From the NCBI GenBank assembly GCA_044598425.1, contig CP172536.1, forward strand, positions 1,612,001 through 1,676,000: DNA of 64,000 bases. Reading direction: 5' to 3'. Shown piece after piece: positions 7,398 to 16,104 of the stretch (position 1 is its first letter; every line of letters starts with the position of its first letter). The position numbers were made by a program, and so were the translations under genes. The stretch comes from JAEVLT01 sp044598425. Its GTDB lineage: Bacteria > Bacillota > Bacilli > Bacillales > Cytobacillaceae. The notes beneath the pieces were generated by a model, which saw nothing but the letters and a program-made list of their open reading frames with translations, had not been told where the DNA came from and made no database searches.

Positions 7398-9575
7398 GTG
7401 TTGACAGAACTATTTTTAAAATATTTCCGGACAAAACAGCAAAAAGTACAATCAGAAAAATTATATGATACGCAATGTCCATTTTGCAGCATGCAATGCA
7501 AAATGCAATTAGTGGAGCAATCCGTTGTTTCCAGAAAAAAATATCTGACGCTCGGAAAAGAAAATCCAACTACTGAAGGGCGTTTATGTATAAAAGGGAT
7601 AAATGCCCATCAGCACGCATTCAACAGGGAACGGCTGAAATATCCATTGCTGAAGGTAAATGGAGAGTTTGTCCGAATCTCATGGGAGGAGGCACTGAAC
7701 CATATTAAAGAAAATTTCAAAAAAATTCAAGCCGAAGATGGTCATAATGCCTTAGCCGTTTATGGGAGTGCGTCGATCACCAATGAAGAAGCCTATTTGC
7801 TTGGTAAATTTGCCCGTGTGGCCTTAAAAACGAAATACATTGATTACAACGGCAGGCTATGCATGTCTGCTGCATCTTCGGCAGCAAGTCAGACGTTTGG
7901 AATGGATCGGGGATTAACAAACAGCTTGGCGGAAATTCCTTTTACCCGCTGCATTATTTTAGCGGGAACCAATATCGCCGAATGCCAGCCAACCATCATG
8001 CCTTACTACGAGAAGGCGAAAGAAAACGGAGCCTATCTAATTGCCATTGATCCTCGCGAAACAGCGACGACAAAAATGGCTGACTTGCATTTAAAACTGA
8101 AACCAGGAACAGATGCCGCATTAGCGAACGGGCTGCTGAAAGTCATTATCGAAGAAAATCTTATTGATCATGCATTTATTCAGGATTGTGCCAGCGGGTT
8201 TGAAGAGGTGAGGGAGTATGTTTTGTCCTTAAAGTTAGCAGAAATTGAAGAAATAACTGGCGTTCCGGCCGAGAAAATCCGTAAAGCAGCAACCATATTT
8301 GCGAAGGAAGAATCTGGAATGATTTTTACGGCGAGGGGTGTCGAACAGCAAACCGATGGTTCAATGGCTGTAAGAAATTATCTGAATATTCTTGTTTCGA
8401 CAGGTAAGATTGGAAAGTCGCATAATGGATATGGTGCGATTACAGGGCAGGGAAATGGCCAAGGGGCAAGGGAACACGGTCAAAAAGCAGATCAGCTCCC
8501 CGGATACCGGTCGATTGAAAACGAAGAACACCGGGCATATATTGCAAGCGTGTGGGGAATTAACAAGGACGAATTGCCGAGGAAAGGAGTTTCTGCATAT
8601 GAGATGATCGAGAAAATGAACGATGGTGAAATCACCGGTTTGTTTTTAATGTGCTCCAATCCGCTCGTCTCCAGCCCGAACGCGAATTTTGTTAAAGAAG
8701 CAATCAAAAAACTAAAATTCTTTGTGGCGGCCGACTTATTTATTTCGGAAACTGCTCGATTAGCCGATTTAATTTTACCTGCTTCTTCGTATTTAGAGGA
8801 TGAGGGTACGATGACGAATGTAGAGGGACGAGTAACCTTAAGGGAAGCAAGCTATCCATGTCCGGGAGAAGTAAAACATGACTGGGAAATTATATGTGAA
8901 ATTGCCCGTGTTCTTGGAAAAGATGAGTATTTTTCTTTTTCAACGGCCGAAGAAATTTTTAATGAATTAAGAGTCGCAAGCCGTGGAGGAATCGCTGATT
9001 ATTATGGGATCACCTATGACCGCATCAGAAAAGAAGGAGGAATCCTTTGGCCTTGCCCTGACCTTAGCCACAAAGGGACAAAGAGATTGTTTGAAACTTC
9101 TTTTGCGCATCCGGATGGCAAGGCAGCGATGGTTGTTGTTCCAAATGAGCCGGTGGTTCCAAAAGACCTTGTGAGCGATGAGTTTCCTCTGTATTTAACG
9201 ACAGGCAGAGTCATGTCACATTATTTAACGGGAGTGCAAACGAGAAAAAGTGCCTCATTGGCGGCACGAAATGTGGAATCGTTTATGGAAATTCACCCTT
9301 CAACCGCAATGAAATACCGCATTCCGGATCAATCATTCGTGACAATCGAATCGCGAAGAGGGAGCATCATCGTCAGAAGTAAATGGTCCGAAACGATTCG
9401 TACAGATACAGTTTTCGTTCCTTTTCATTGGGCAGACTCGCAAAATGTCAATCTTCTTATTTCAAAAGAACTGGATCCTGTCTGCAAAATGCCGGGATTT
9501 AAAGTAAGCGCGGTGAAAGTAAGTCCAGCTGCGGATCTATCTAAGGATGAAACGATTTTTAAGGCAAACGAATAA
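7398..9575 (+). CDS. nasC: Assimilatory nitrate reductase catalytic subunit NasC
   Basis: 725 residues. The 4Fe-4S ligands are C27, C30, C34 (CPFCSMQC) and C64 (EGRLCIKG). C155 in NGRLCMSAA is the expected molybdenum ligand. The centre contains bis-MGD-binding segments (GTNIAECQP, AIDPRETATT, GQGNGQGAREHGQKAD), and the C-terminal MopB_CT-like domain starts near PLYLTTGRV. It reduces nitrate to nitrite in the cytoplasm, with no Tat signal. Start is GTG 7398 or TTG 7401; AAGGGTGAG precedes both. It follows nasB after 30 bases in one operon. Confidence 0.92.
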   Translation: MLTELFLKYFRTKQQKVQSEKLYDTQCPFCSMQCKMQLVEQSVVSRKKYLTLGKENPTTEGRLCIKGINAHQHAFNRERLKYPLLKVNGEFVRISWEEALNHIKENFKKIQAEDGHNALAVYGSASITNEEAYLLGKFARVALKTKYIDYNGRLCMSAASSAASQTFGMDRGLTNSLAEIPFTRCIILAGTNIAECQPTIMPYYEKAKENGAYLIAIDPRETATTKMADLHLKLKPGTDAALANGLLKVIIEENLIDHAFIQDCASGFEEVREYVLSLKLAEIEEITGVPAEKIRKAATIFAKEESGMIFTARGVEQQTDGSMAVRNYLNILVSTGKIGKSHNGYGAITGQGNGQGAREHGQKADQLPGYRSIENEEHRAYIASVWGINKDELPRKGVSAYEMIEKMNDGEITGLFLMCSNPLVSSPNANFVKEAIKKLKFFVAADLFISETARLADLILPASSYLEDEGTMTNVEGRVTLREASYPCPGEVKHDWEIICEIARVLGKDEYFSFSTAEEIFNELRVASRGGIADYYGITYDRIRKEGGILWPCPDLSHKGTKRLFETSFAHPDGKAAMVVVPNEPVVPKDLVSDEFPLYLTTGRVMSHYLTGVQTRKSASLAARNVESFMEIHPSTAMKYRIPDQSFVTIESRRGSIIVRSKWSETIRTDTVFVPFHWADSQNVNLLISKELDPVCKMPGFKVSAVKVSPAADLSKDETIFKANE

Positions 9576-9618
9576 TAGTTGTTCGATTTGATCAGATCAC
9601 GATTCGTTCCACTTTCTC

Positions 9619-9638
9619 GAATTATTTCAAAATAATTC
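9619..9638. promoter_or_regulatory. Inverted repeat between nasC and sirB
   Basis: GAATTATTTCAAAATAATTC has 9-base arms around two central bases. It is too A/T-rich for a good terminator and could be a protein-binding palindrome or a weak RNA hairpin; no matching known consensus was recognised. Confidence 0.35.
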
Positions 9639-9768
9639 CATAATAATGGCAATCGGATTTTGAGCAATACAAACGATTACCATATCATTTGTGCAATTTA
9701 CAACGGCACTATAAGATAGAGATAGATTGATGGAATTGAACAAGCTTTTCAGAAAGGAACACTTAGCA

Positions 9769-9834
9769 TGAAAATGTTACCAGGAATCATATACGGGTTG
9801 TCTTTTAAAAGTAAAAACAGGGCCAACCACTAGG
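9769..9834 (+). CDS. Possible 21-codon leader ORF before sirB
   Basis: ATG 9769 follows AGAAAGGAAC; the ORF ends TAG 9832-9834, immediately before the sirB ribosome site. The peptide is basic with no cysteine or rare-codon run, so attenuation is not suggested. May be chance. Confidence 0.25.
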
Positions 9835-9843
9835 GAGGAAATA

Positions 9844-10587
9844 ATGAAAGCGATTCTTTATATCGGTCATGGGACAGAAGCAAAAAAAGGATCTGAGGAA
9901 GCGAAAGCATTTTTGTATAAGGTGATGGAGCGGGTTGAAATGCCGATCCAAGAATACAGTTTTCTTGAATTTACTGACCCGTCGATTGAACAAGGTTTCC
10001 ATCGTTGTGTGGAAAAAGGAGCGACAGAAATCAGCGTGATTCCGTTATTTTTACTTGCGGCAGGTCATATTAAAAGAGATATTCCCCGAATCATCGCTTC
10101 CTTAAAAAAGAAGTATCCTGCAATCAAGGTAGATGTAAGGAATCCATTTGGCGTGCAATGTGAAATTCTTGATGGCGTGGCGGAACTTGTCCGGAACACA
10201 GTGGCGGACGTGAACCAGCACGACTCGATCCTACTTGTCGGCACGGGGGGAAGCGATCCAACGATCCATTCCGCGTATGATGAGATTGTTAAAGGCGTTC
10301 GGGATAGACTCGGAATAAGACAGGCATCTGCCTGCTTTTTGGCAGCCGCAAAGCCAAACTTGGAAGAAGGGCTTGAATTCATTTCGCAGAAAGCGGAGGG
10401 CCGAATCATTGTCGTACCTTATTTGCTATTTTCAGGCGTGCTGTTAAATGTCATCATTCAAAAGATCAAAAAAAGGAAAAACCAGGAACAAGTCTTTCTT
10501 TACACAGGTCCGCTTGGCAGCCATCGTGTTTTTCAAGATCTCGTCATCCAACGGGCAACCAATCTTGATGATCAACCAATCGAATAA
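9844..10587 (+). CDS. sirB: Sirohydrochlorin ferrochelatase SirB (CbiX-like)
   Basis: 247 residues beginning MKAILYIGHGTEAKKGS, the start of the CbiX/SirB fold with a catalytic histidine (H9 in GHGT). A second conserved histidine lies in PLFLLAAGHIKRDIP. The C-terminal half repeats the fold (LLVGTGGSDPT, FLAAAKPNLEEG, VPYLLFSGVLLN). The enzyme inserts Fe2+ into sirohydrochlorin, the last step of siroheme synthesis, and siroheme is the NasD cofactor. AGGGAGGAAATA gives a strong ribosome site. Having it inside the nas cluster, together with nasF, makes the locus nearly self-sufficient for siroheme; the precorrin-2 dehydrogenase is not here. Confidence 0.88.
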   Translation: MKAILYIGHGTEAKKGSEEAKAFLYKVMERVEMPIQEYSFLEFTDPSIEQGFHRCVEKGATEISVIPLFLLAAGHIKRDIPRIIASLKKKYPAIKVDVRNPFGVQCEILDGVAELVRNTVADVNQHDSILLVGTGGSDPTIHSAYDEIVKGVRDRLGIRQASACFLAAAKPNLEEGLEFISQKAEGRIIVVPYLLFSGVLLNVIIQKIKKRKNQEQVFLYTGPLGSHRVFQDLVIQRATNLDDQPIE

Positions 10588-10588
10588 G

Positions 10589-10637
10589 AACAAAAAAGCG
10601 CGGCAAAGACCGAATGTCCTTGCCGGGCTTTTTTGTT
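10589..10637 (+). terminator. Terminator after sirB
   Basis: AACAAAAAAGC pairs with GCTTTTTTGTT around an inner GGCAA/TTGCC stem. It separates the nasBC-sirB transcript from nasDEF. Confidence 0.8.
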
Positions 10638-10724
10638 CAAAAATGTATATGCTACCATTCCCTTTTACATCAGAATTTTAACGGTAATTAATAATCTTTC
10701 CAACATCTATACAGCAAAAAAGTA

Positions 10725-10741
10725 TGTTAGCTTTTCTCACA
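10725..10741. promoter_or_regulatory. TnrA/GlnR box upstream of nasD
   Basis: TGTTAGCTTTTCTCACA matches the consensus except for C at the seventh base. Its centre is about 53 bases before the start point predicted from TATAAT at 10774. Confidence 0.78.
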
Positions 10742-10773
10742 CAAGAGTTTAAATAAAGCACAAATTATGTGAT

Positions 10774-10779
10774 TATAAT
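10774..10779 (+). promoter_or_regulatory. nasD -10 element
   Basis: A perfect TATAAT within TGTGATTATAATCA, with no clear -35, as expected for a TnrA-activated promoter. Predicted start near 10786. Confidence 0.6.
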
Positions 10780-10819
10780 CAATATTCACATACTTTTCTA
10801 ACTTGGAGGGTTTCAGTAG

Positions 10820-13228
10820 ATGACAATGGAAAAATTGGTGCTAATTGGAAACGGTATGGCGGGTATTCGAACGATTGAAGAAGTGCTGAAAATAAACAAG
10901 GCTCGGTTCGACATTACCGTTTTTGGAAGTGAGCCCTATCCGAATTACAATCGGATCCAGCTCTCGAAAGTCTTGCAAGGAGCTACTTCTGTATTTGATA
11001 TTACGCTAAATAACTGGCAATGGTATGAGGATAACCATATCCATTTATATACTGGAGAAACGGTCACTTTGATTGATAAAGAAAAGCAACTTGTTTATAC
11101 AGATAAAAAAAGGACGCATCCGTATGACAAACTCATCATTGCAACAGGATCAAACCCATTTATGCTGCCGTTGCCAGGGGCGGATAAAGAAGGAGTCACC
11201 GCATTTCGCAACATAAAAGATTGTGAAAAGATGATGGAGTACTCACAGAAGTATCGAAAAGCCGCTGTAATTGGCGGAGGAATTTTAGGCCTTGAAGCAG
11301 CCAGAGGCTTGTTGAATTTAGGGATGGAAGTAGATGTCATCCATCAATTTGATTATTTAATGGAACGGCAATTGGATCGAACAGCAGGGAAATTATTGCA
11401 GAAAGAATTGGAAAGACAAGGTATGAATTTCCTGTTACAAAAGCAAACAGAGGAAATCCTTGGGAAGAAACATGTTACGGGTCTTAAGTTTAAAGATGGG
11501 TGCCAAATCAAAGCCGATCTAGTTGTCATGGCGGTTGGGATCAAACCAAATGTGGAGCTGGCGCGGACAGCGGGAATTCCCGTTAACCGGGGGATCATTG
11601 TAAATGACTACTTGGAAACAGAGATTCCTTCTATTTTTGCAGTTGGGGAATGCGCAGAGCATCGCGGATTCGTCTATGGTCTCGTTGCACCATTATACCA
11701 ACAGGCACAAACGTTGGCGAAGCAAATTTGCGGGATTTCGGATGCTGGCTATCAAGGATCCGTTCTCTCAACACAATTAAAAGTATCGGGTGTGGATGTT
11801 TTTTCCACAGGAAAAATCATAGAGGACGAAAATACAAAAGTCTATAAAATGCATAATGACTGGCAGGGTGTTTACAAGAAAATCATAATCGAAAACGGAA
11901 AAATTGCTGGTGCTGTTTTGTTTGGAGAAACGAAAGACGGAACACAGCTGCTCAATCTAATCAAAAAAGCAGCGAACATTGATGAATATTTATCGGCCGG
12001 TGAAAGTAAACAGTCTGAAGCCAGTATGGTTGCCTTGATGTCTGATGAAGAAATCATTTGTGGCTGCAATGGTGTCACAAAAGGAACAATCGTAGAAGCG
12101 ATTAAAACACAGGGATTAACATCCATTGACCAAGTAAAAGCTTGCACGAACGCTTCCCGCTCATGCGGCGGCTGTAAACCGTTAGTTGCCAATCTTTTGG
12201 AATATACTCTCGGCAGTGAGTATAAAGCGGATCAAAAAGAAGCGATTTGTGGATGTACAACATTGTCCCGTGACGAGATTGTAAAGGAAATACGTGAAAA
12301 AGGGCTGACCCATATTCGAGAGGTCATGAATGTCCTAGGATGGAAAACGGATGGTTGCTCAAAGTGTAAGCCAGCTTTAAATTACTACTTAGGAATGATT
12401 GATCCATTACAATACGAAGATGAAAAGAAAGCGCGCTTTGTAAATGAACGGCTGCATGCAAATATCCAAAAGGATGGAACGTATTCCGTCGTTCCGCGAA
12501 TGTATGGAGGGGTAACCACTTCAGAAGATTTACGAAAAATTGCCGATGTAGCTGATAAATATGATGTTGGGATGATTAAGGTGACTGGCGGACAACGAAT
12601 TGATCTGCTTGGTGTAAAAAAAGAGGATTTGCCAAATATTTGGGCGGATCTCGATATGCCTTCCGGATTTGCCTATGCGAAATCGATTCGAACTGTCAAA
12701 ACATGTGTGGGTGAAAATTTCTGCCGCTTCGGCACGCAAGATTCCATTAGTATGGGAATACGGATTGAGAAGAAATTTGAAGGATTAAACACTCCGCACA
12801 AAGTCAAAATGGCTGTTTCTGCCTGTCCGCGAAATTGTGCCGAAAGCGGAGTGAAAGACGTCGGCGTTGTTGGGGTTGAAGGTGCTTGGGAAATGTATGT
12901 GGGCGGAAATGGCGGTACCCATCTTCGTGAAGCAGACCTTTTATTCAAGTTTAAAACAGGTGATGAACTGGTAGAAATGATTGGAGCATTCCTGCAGTAT
13001 TATCGCGAAACAGCCCATTACTTAGAAAGAACATCGAATTGGTTAGAACGGATTGGCATCGATCATATTAGAGAAGTTCTTTTAAATGATTCGACTGTTA
13101 AGGATCTGAATAAACGGCTTGACGAGGCTCTGTCTGTTATCCAAGATCCTTGGAAGGATGCGATTCAAAATAAAACGCGGATAAAGGATTTATATGAAAC
13201 GGTGAAAGTTCCGGCACAAACAAACTAG
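10820..13228 (+). CDS. nasD: Assimilatory nitrite reductase large subunit NasD (NirB type)
   Basis: 802 residues, full length for the family. Order: FAD domain (IGNGMAG near residue 8), NAD domain (GGGILGLEAARG), BFD [2Fe-2S] site (CGCNGVTKG...CGGCKPL), a second BFD-like segment (CGCTTL...CSKCKPALNYYLG), ferredoxin-like half-domain and the siroheme/4Fe-4S domain with all four ligands: C629, C635 (CVGENFC) and C669, C673 (CPRNC). It reduces nitrite to ammonium with NAD(P)H together with NasE. Start ATG 10820 is 10 bases after GGAGGG; ATG 10826 is a weaker alternative. Confidence 0.93.
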   Translation: MTMEKLVLIGNGMAGIRTIEEVLKINKARFDITVFGSEPYPNYNRIQLSKVLQGATSVFDITLNNWQWYEDNHIHLYTGETVTLIDKEKQLVYTDKKRTHPYDKLIIATGSNPFMLPLPGADKEGVTAFRNIKDCEKMMEYSQKYRKAAVIGGGILGLEAARGLLNLGMEVDVIHQFDYLMERQLDRTAGKLLQKELERQGMNFLLQKQTEEILGKKHVTGLKFKDGCQIKADLVVMAVGIKPNVELARTAGIPVNRGIIVNDYLETEIPSIFAVGECAEHRGFVYGLVAPLYQQAQTLAKQICGISDAGYQGSVLSTQLKVSGVDVFSTGKIIEDENTKVYKMHNDWQGVYKKIIIENGKIAGAVLFGETKDGTQLLNLIKKAANIDEYLSAGESKQSEASMVALMSDEEIICGCNGVTKGTIVEAIKTQGLTSIDQVKACTNASRSCGGCKPLVANLLEYTLGSEYKADQKEAICGCTTLSRDEIVKEIREKGLTHIREVMNVLGWKTDGCSKCKPALNYYLGMIDPLQYEDEKKARFVNERLHANIQKDGTYSVVPRMYGGVTTSEDLRKIADVADKYDVGMIKVTGGQRIDLLGVKKEDLPNIWADLDMPSGFAYAKSIRTVKTCVGENFCRFGTQDSISMGIRIEKKFEGLNTPHKVKMAVSACPRNCAESGVKDVGVVGVEGAWEMYVGGNGGTHLREADLLFKFKTGDELVEMIGAFLQYYRETAHYLERTSNWLERIGIDHIREVLLNDSTVKDLNKRLDEALSVIQDPWKDAIQNKTRIKDLYETVKVPAQTN

Positions 13229-13240
13229 GAGGAGATTCAA

Positions 13241-13558
13241 ATGGAAACAGTCATTCGCCACGTATTAATTGGAAAAACTGCCGAATTCCCCAGTGGATTG
13301 GGAAAAACCGTTACAATTGGCAGTAAAGAAATAGCGGTTTTTAAATTAGAAAATGGAGAATTTCGGGCAATTGAAAATCGTTGTCCTCACAAAGGAGGAG
13401 TGCTTGCTGAAGGAATGGTCAGCGGCACGTTCGTTTATTGCCCCATGCATGATTGGAAAATTTGCCTGACCGACGGAAACGTTCAAGCTCCTGATAAAGG
13501 CTGTGTCAAAACCTTTCATGTTGATGTTCACGGCGGTGAGGTTTTTATTTTACTTTAG
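13241..13558 (+). CDS. nasE: Assimilatory nitrite reductase small subunit NasE (NirD, Rieske)
   Basis: 105 residues, the normal NirD length. The Rieske [2Fe-2S] ligands are C48 and H50 (RCPHKGG) and C67 and H70 (YCPMHDW). It pairs with NasD in the cytoplasm. It follows nasD by 12 bases with AGGAGG upstream, so both are made from one transcript. Confidence 0.93.
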   Translation: METVIRHVLIGKTAEFPSGLGKTVTIGSKEIAVFKLENGEFRAIENRCPHKGGVLAEGMVSGTFVYCPMHDWKICLTDGNVQAPDKGCVKTFHVDVHGGEVFILL

Positions 13559-13640
13559 GCCAATCAGTTTTTCCTGGGAAAATTCTAATTGTTACGAAAA
13601 ACGAAGGGTGCAACGAAGATGGATCTAGAGGTGAGATGAA

Positions 13641-14426
13641 ATGGGGAAAGCATATATAGTTGGAGCAGGTCCAGGGGATCCTGAACTAATAACGGTAAAA
13701 GCATTAAGGTGCATTCAAAAAGCAGATGTCATTTTATATGATCGTCTCGTGAATCGAGATCTTTTAATGGAAGCAAAACAGGATTGCCAACTTATTTATT
13801 GTGGAAAACAGCCGAATTTTCACACGATGAAACAAGAAACAATCAATTATTTGCTAGTGAAATACGCAAAACAAGGAAAAATTGTTGTTCGTTTAATAGG
13901 CGGAGATCCTTTTGTATTTGGCAGAGGGGCGGAAGAAGCAGAAGCTTTAGCAAAAAATGGTCTTCCGTTTGAAGTCGTTCCAGGTATTACGGCGGGAGTT
14001 GCTGCCCCCGCCTATGCCGGGATTCCGATTACACACCGTGAGTTAGGCAGCTCTTTTGCGATTGTGACCGGCCATCATCCGCAAGGAAAACCTTCTTCTA
14101 TCGATTGGAAGAGCCTCGCAAATGCAGTTGACACATTGGCCATTTATATGGGAATGAGCAATCTTCCATTTATTTGCGATAAACTAATGAAAAATGGAAA
14201 AGATGAGAATACGCCAGTAGCGGTCATTCAACAGGGGACTACGGCGGATCAACGAACAGTTGTTGGAACGCTCCAATCGATCGCACGGATTGTGGAAAGG
14301 GAAGAAATAGAAAATCCCGCCATGATTGTCGTGGGTGAAGTCGTTCGATTCCGCGGAAAATTACAAACATGGCAGCGCGTGAATCAAGAAAATCTAGTAT
14401 TGCAAGAATTAACGTATGGTATATAA
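13641..14426 (+). CDS. nasF: Uroporphyrinogen-III C-methyltransferase NasF (SUMT)
   Basis: 261 residues with the SUMT signatures VGAGPGDPELIT, RLIGGDPFVFGRGAEEAE, VVPGITAGVAAPAYAGIPITHR and IYMGMSNL. It methylates uroporphyrinogen III to precorrin-2 using S-adenosylmethionine, on the way to siroheme. It is a stand-alone methyltransferase, with no fused HemD domain such as some Bacillus NasF proteins carry. It ends the nasDEF operon; AGAGGTGAG precedes the ATG. Confidence 0.92.
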   Translation: MGKAYIVGAGPGDPELITVKALRCIQKADVILYDRLVNRDLLMEAKQDCQLIYCGKQPNFHTMKQETINYLLVKYAKQGKIVVRLIGGDPFVFGRGAEEAEALAKNGLPFEVVPGITAGVAAPAYAGIPITHRELGSSFAIVTGHHPQGKPSSIDWKSLANAVDTLAIYMGMSNLPFICDKLMKNGKDENTPVAVIQQGTTADQRTVVGTLQSIARIVEREEIENPAMIVVGEVVRFRGKLQTWQRVNQENLVLQELTYGI

Positions 14427-14441
14427 AAAAATTATGCAATA

Positions 14442-14473
14442 AAAGCGTCATAAACGGCTGTTTATGGCGCTTT
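14442..14473 (+). terminator. Terminator after nasDEF
   Basis: AAAGCG and CATAAAC pair with GTTTATG and CGCTTT around a GGCT loop, with one bulged position, then T-rich sequence. Confidence 0.8.
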
Positions 14474-14524
14474 CATTCATTTTTTCAATAATCTGGGGGG
14501 CTTTGTCAATCGTTTTTAATGATT

Positions 14525-14731
14525 TTATCTTAACTGCTCCCAATCGCTGTAAAGACCGCTTCCTTGGCAGCCTGGGCACTCGAAAGAATTAAAATAGGCA
14601 AACTCATTATAAGGATATACCGTATAACCTTTTCCGTAACAATCCGGACATTTTCCTTGATCCTTCATCTTGTTTAAAAAGTTTTGCTGTCGATTTTCTT
14701 TCCATTGATTATAGGAATTGACCAATCCCAT
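14525..14731 (-). CDS. Small zinc-ribbon-like protein with two CxxCxGxG motifs
   Basis: 68 residues from the ATG at 14731, which has GAGGTG 6 bases upstream (an ATG six codons earlier has none). CPDCYGKGY and CPGCQGSGL resemble the DnaJ cysteine-rich zinc repeats, so a single zinc ion is probably bound. The N terminus is a basic helix (SYNQWKENRQQNFLNKMK). Small proteins of this kind occur in Bacillus without known function. It faces the nas terminator and stands alone. Confidence 0.6.
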   Translation of the reverse strand: MGLVNSYNQWKENRQQNFLNKMKDQGKCPDCYGKGYTVYPYNEFAYFNSFECPGCQGSGLYSDWEQLR

Positions 14732-14982
14732 TTTGAACACCTCGATCATTTTTCGTACGAACTTTTCTTATTATGTCTAAAAATTGGAAAATTATTCTCT
14801 TCCTTTTATAAATAAACGTAAAAATTGCTGTAGCTGCTCTCTACTATCATATGCATTTCGACAAAAATCGTGCCAAGCTCCATTTGTTCGGTTTTTCCTT
14901 TAGAAATTTGTATAGAAACAGAACAGTGGAACAACATAAAAAAGTCTTTATGTTAGTTGGTTGAATTGAGGTGATGAGTTAC

Positions 14983-15387
14983 ATGCCAATGCTGGATGTG
15001 GACGGAGATCGCATTTATTTCTCTGTTAAAGGAAGCGGGACTCCAATTGTTTTTATTCACCCGCTAGTACTTTCTTCCATTAACTTTGAATAAAAGCTGT
15101 TCGAAAAGATGTTTACAGATTCAAAAAGCGGAGACCACAGAAATATACGGCAATATTACGACTACAGTTTGAACTATAATTGTACGGCTCAACTTAAGAA
15201 TATTCATCTTCCCGTGATGCTTATTTATGGTAAAAAAGATAAACAATTTTATGATTATGCCCGGTTACTACATGAGAACTTACCATCGAATCAATTACAA
15301 TACATTGAAAATGTTAGCCATCAGATTCTAACAAAAGCTTGGAAGGAATGTAATCAACGGATTAGTCAGTTTAGCAGTCAAACATAA
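14983..15387 (+). pseudogene. Alpha/beta-hydrolase remnant with internal deletion
   Basis: ATG 14983 with GAGGTGATG upstream begins MPMLDVDGDRIYF, then GSGTPIVFIHP, the first strands of an alpha/beta-hydrolase. A TAA stops it at 15091. In the same frame, from 15094, the C-terminal part follows (IHLPVMLIYGKKDKQFYDYA, then IENVSHQIL with the expected catalytic aspartate and histidine regions). About 100 middle residues, including the GxSxG nucleophile elbow, are missing. The gene is therefore broken by a deletion plus a stop and cannot encode an active hydrolase. Confidence 0.75.
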
Positions 15388-15409
15388 AAAGACACAGAGG
15401 TGAATCTTT

Positions 15410-15919
15410 ATGGATTATAAATTATTTCGAGCAATAAATTTGCTTTCAGGTCGTTCATTGATGCTTGATCGAATGATGATCCTTATTTCAACAAAAATTC
15501 GATACATCTTTGTCTTCGTTTTCATTGCGATGTGGTTTAAAAAACAACTGTATAAAAAAATTTCGATTGAGGCAGGAATATCTGTGATAATTGCTTTAAT
15601 CATCCACTTTTTAATCAAGTTGTTTTATTTCAAACCGAGGCCATTTGTGAAAAGAAGAGTAGGAATACTCATTCCCTCTAAAACAGATTCTTCATTTCCA
15701 AGTAAACATACTTTACTCGTTTTTACTGTTTCGACTACGATCTTTTTTTATAAGCGTTTCCTCGGCTTTATCATTTGTGTATTGTCTTTCCTTACAGGAT
15801 TGTCCCGAATTTGGGTGGGGCATCATTATCCATCTGATATTATAGGCAGTGCGATTCTTGGCTCTTTGACAAGCATGGTTGTACACAAATTCGTTCGATT
15901 TCAAAGATATTTTACCTAA
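15410..15919 (+). CDS. PAP2-family phosphatase, BcrC-like undecaprenyl-diphosphatase
   Basis: 169 residues, five to six membrane segments. The three PAP2 phosphatase motifs are present: KLFYFKPRPF, PSKHT (PSGH in most members) and SRIWVGHHYPSDIIG. BcrC-type enzymes dephosphorylate undecaprenyl pyrophosphate outside the membrane, recycling the cell-wall carrier and giving bacitracin tolerance. A general PAP2 lipid phosphatase is the alternative. It lies 22 bases after the hydrolase remnant with AGAGGTGAA upstream. Confidence 0.8.
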   Translation: MDYKLFRAINLLSGRSLMLDRMMILISTKIRYIFVFVFIAMWFKKQLYKKISIEAGISVIIALIIHFLIKLFYFKPRPFVKRRVGILIPSKTDSSFPSKHTLLVFTVSTTIFFYKRFLGFIICVLSFLTGLSRIWVGHHYPSDIIGSAILGSLTSMVVHKFVRFQRYFT

Positions 15920-16104
15920 TTTTATGGGAAGAGCCGTCATGACGCGTCAGCAGCAAAAAAACCGTTAACCAGATCATAAAAATGGTTTTTGATGCTTTTA
16001 GTGGTGATTGAGCAGTATTTCGACAGTTATTGTATAATGATAGTTAGAAAAATAGCTTTTTTTCTTATACTGAAAAAATCAATCAATAAAGCGAGAGGAA
16101 TACG

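Noticed and set aside
15951..15998. AAAAACC / GGTTTTT hairpin after the PAP2 gene
   Set aside because: Short stem, long loop and poor T run; not convincing as a terminator.
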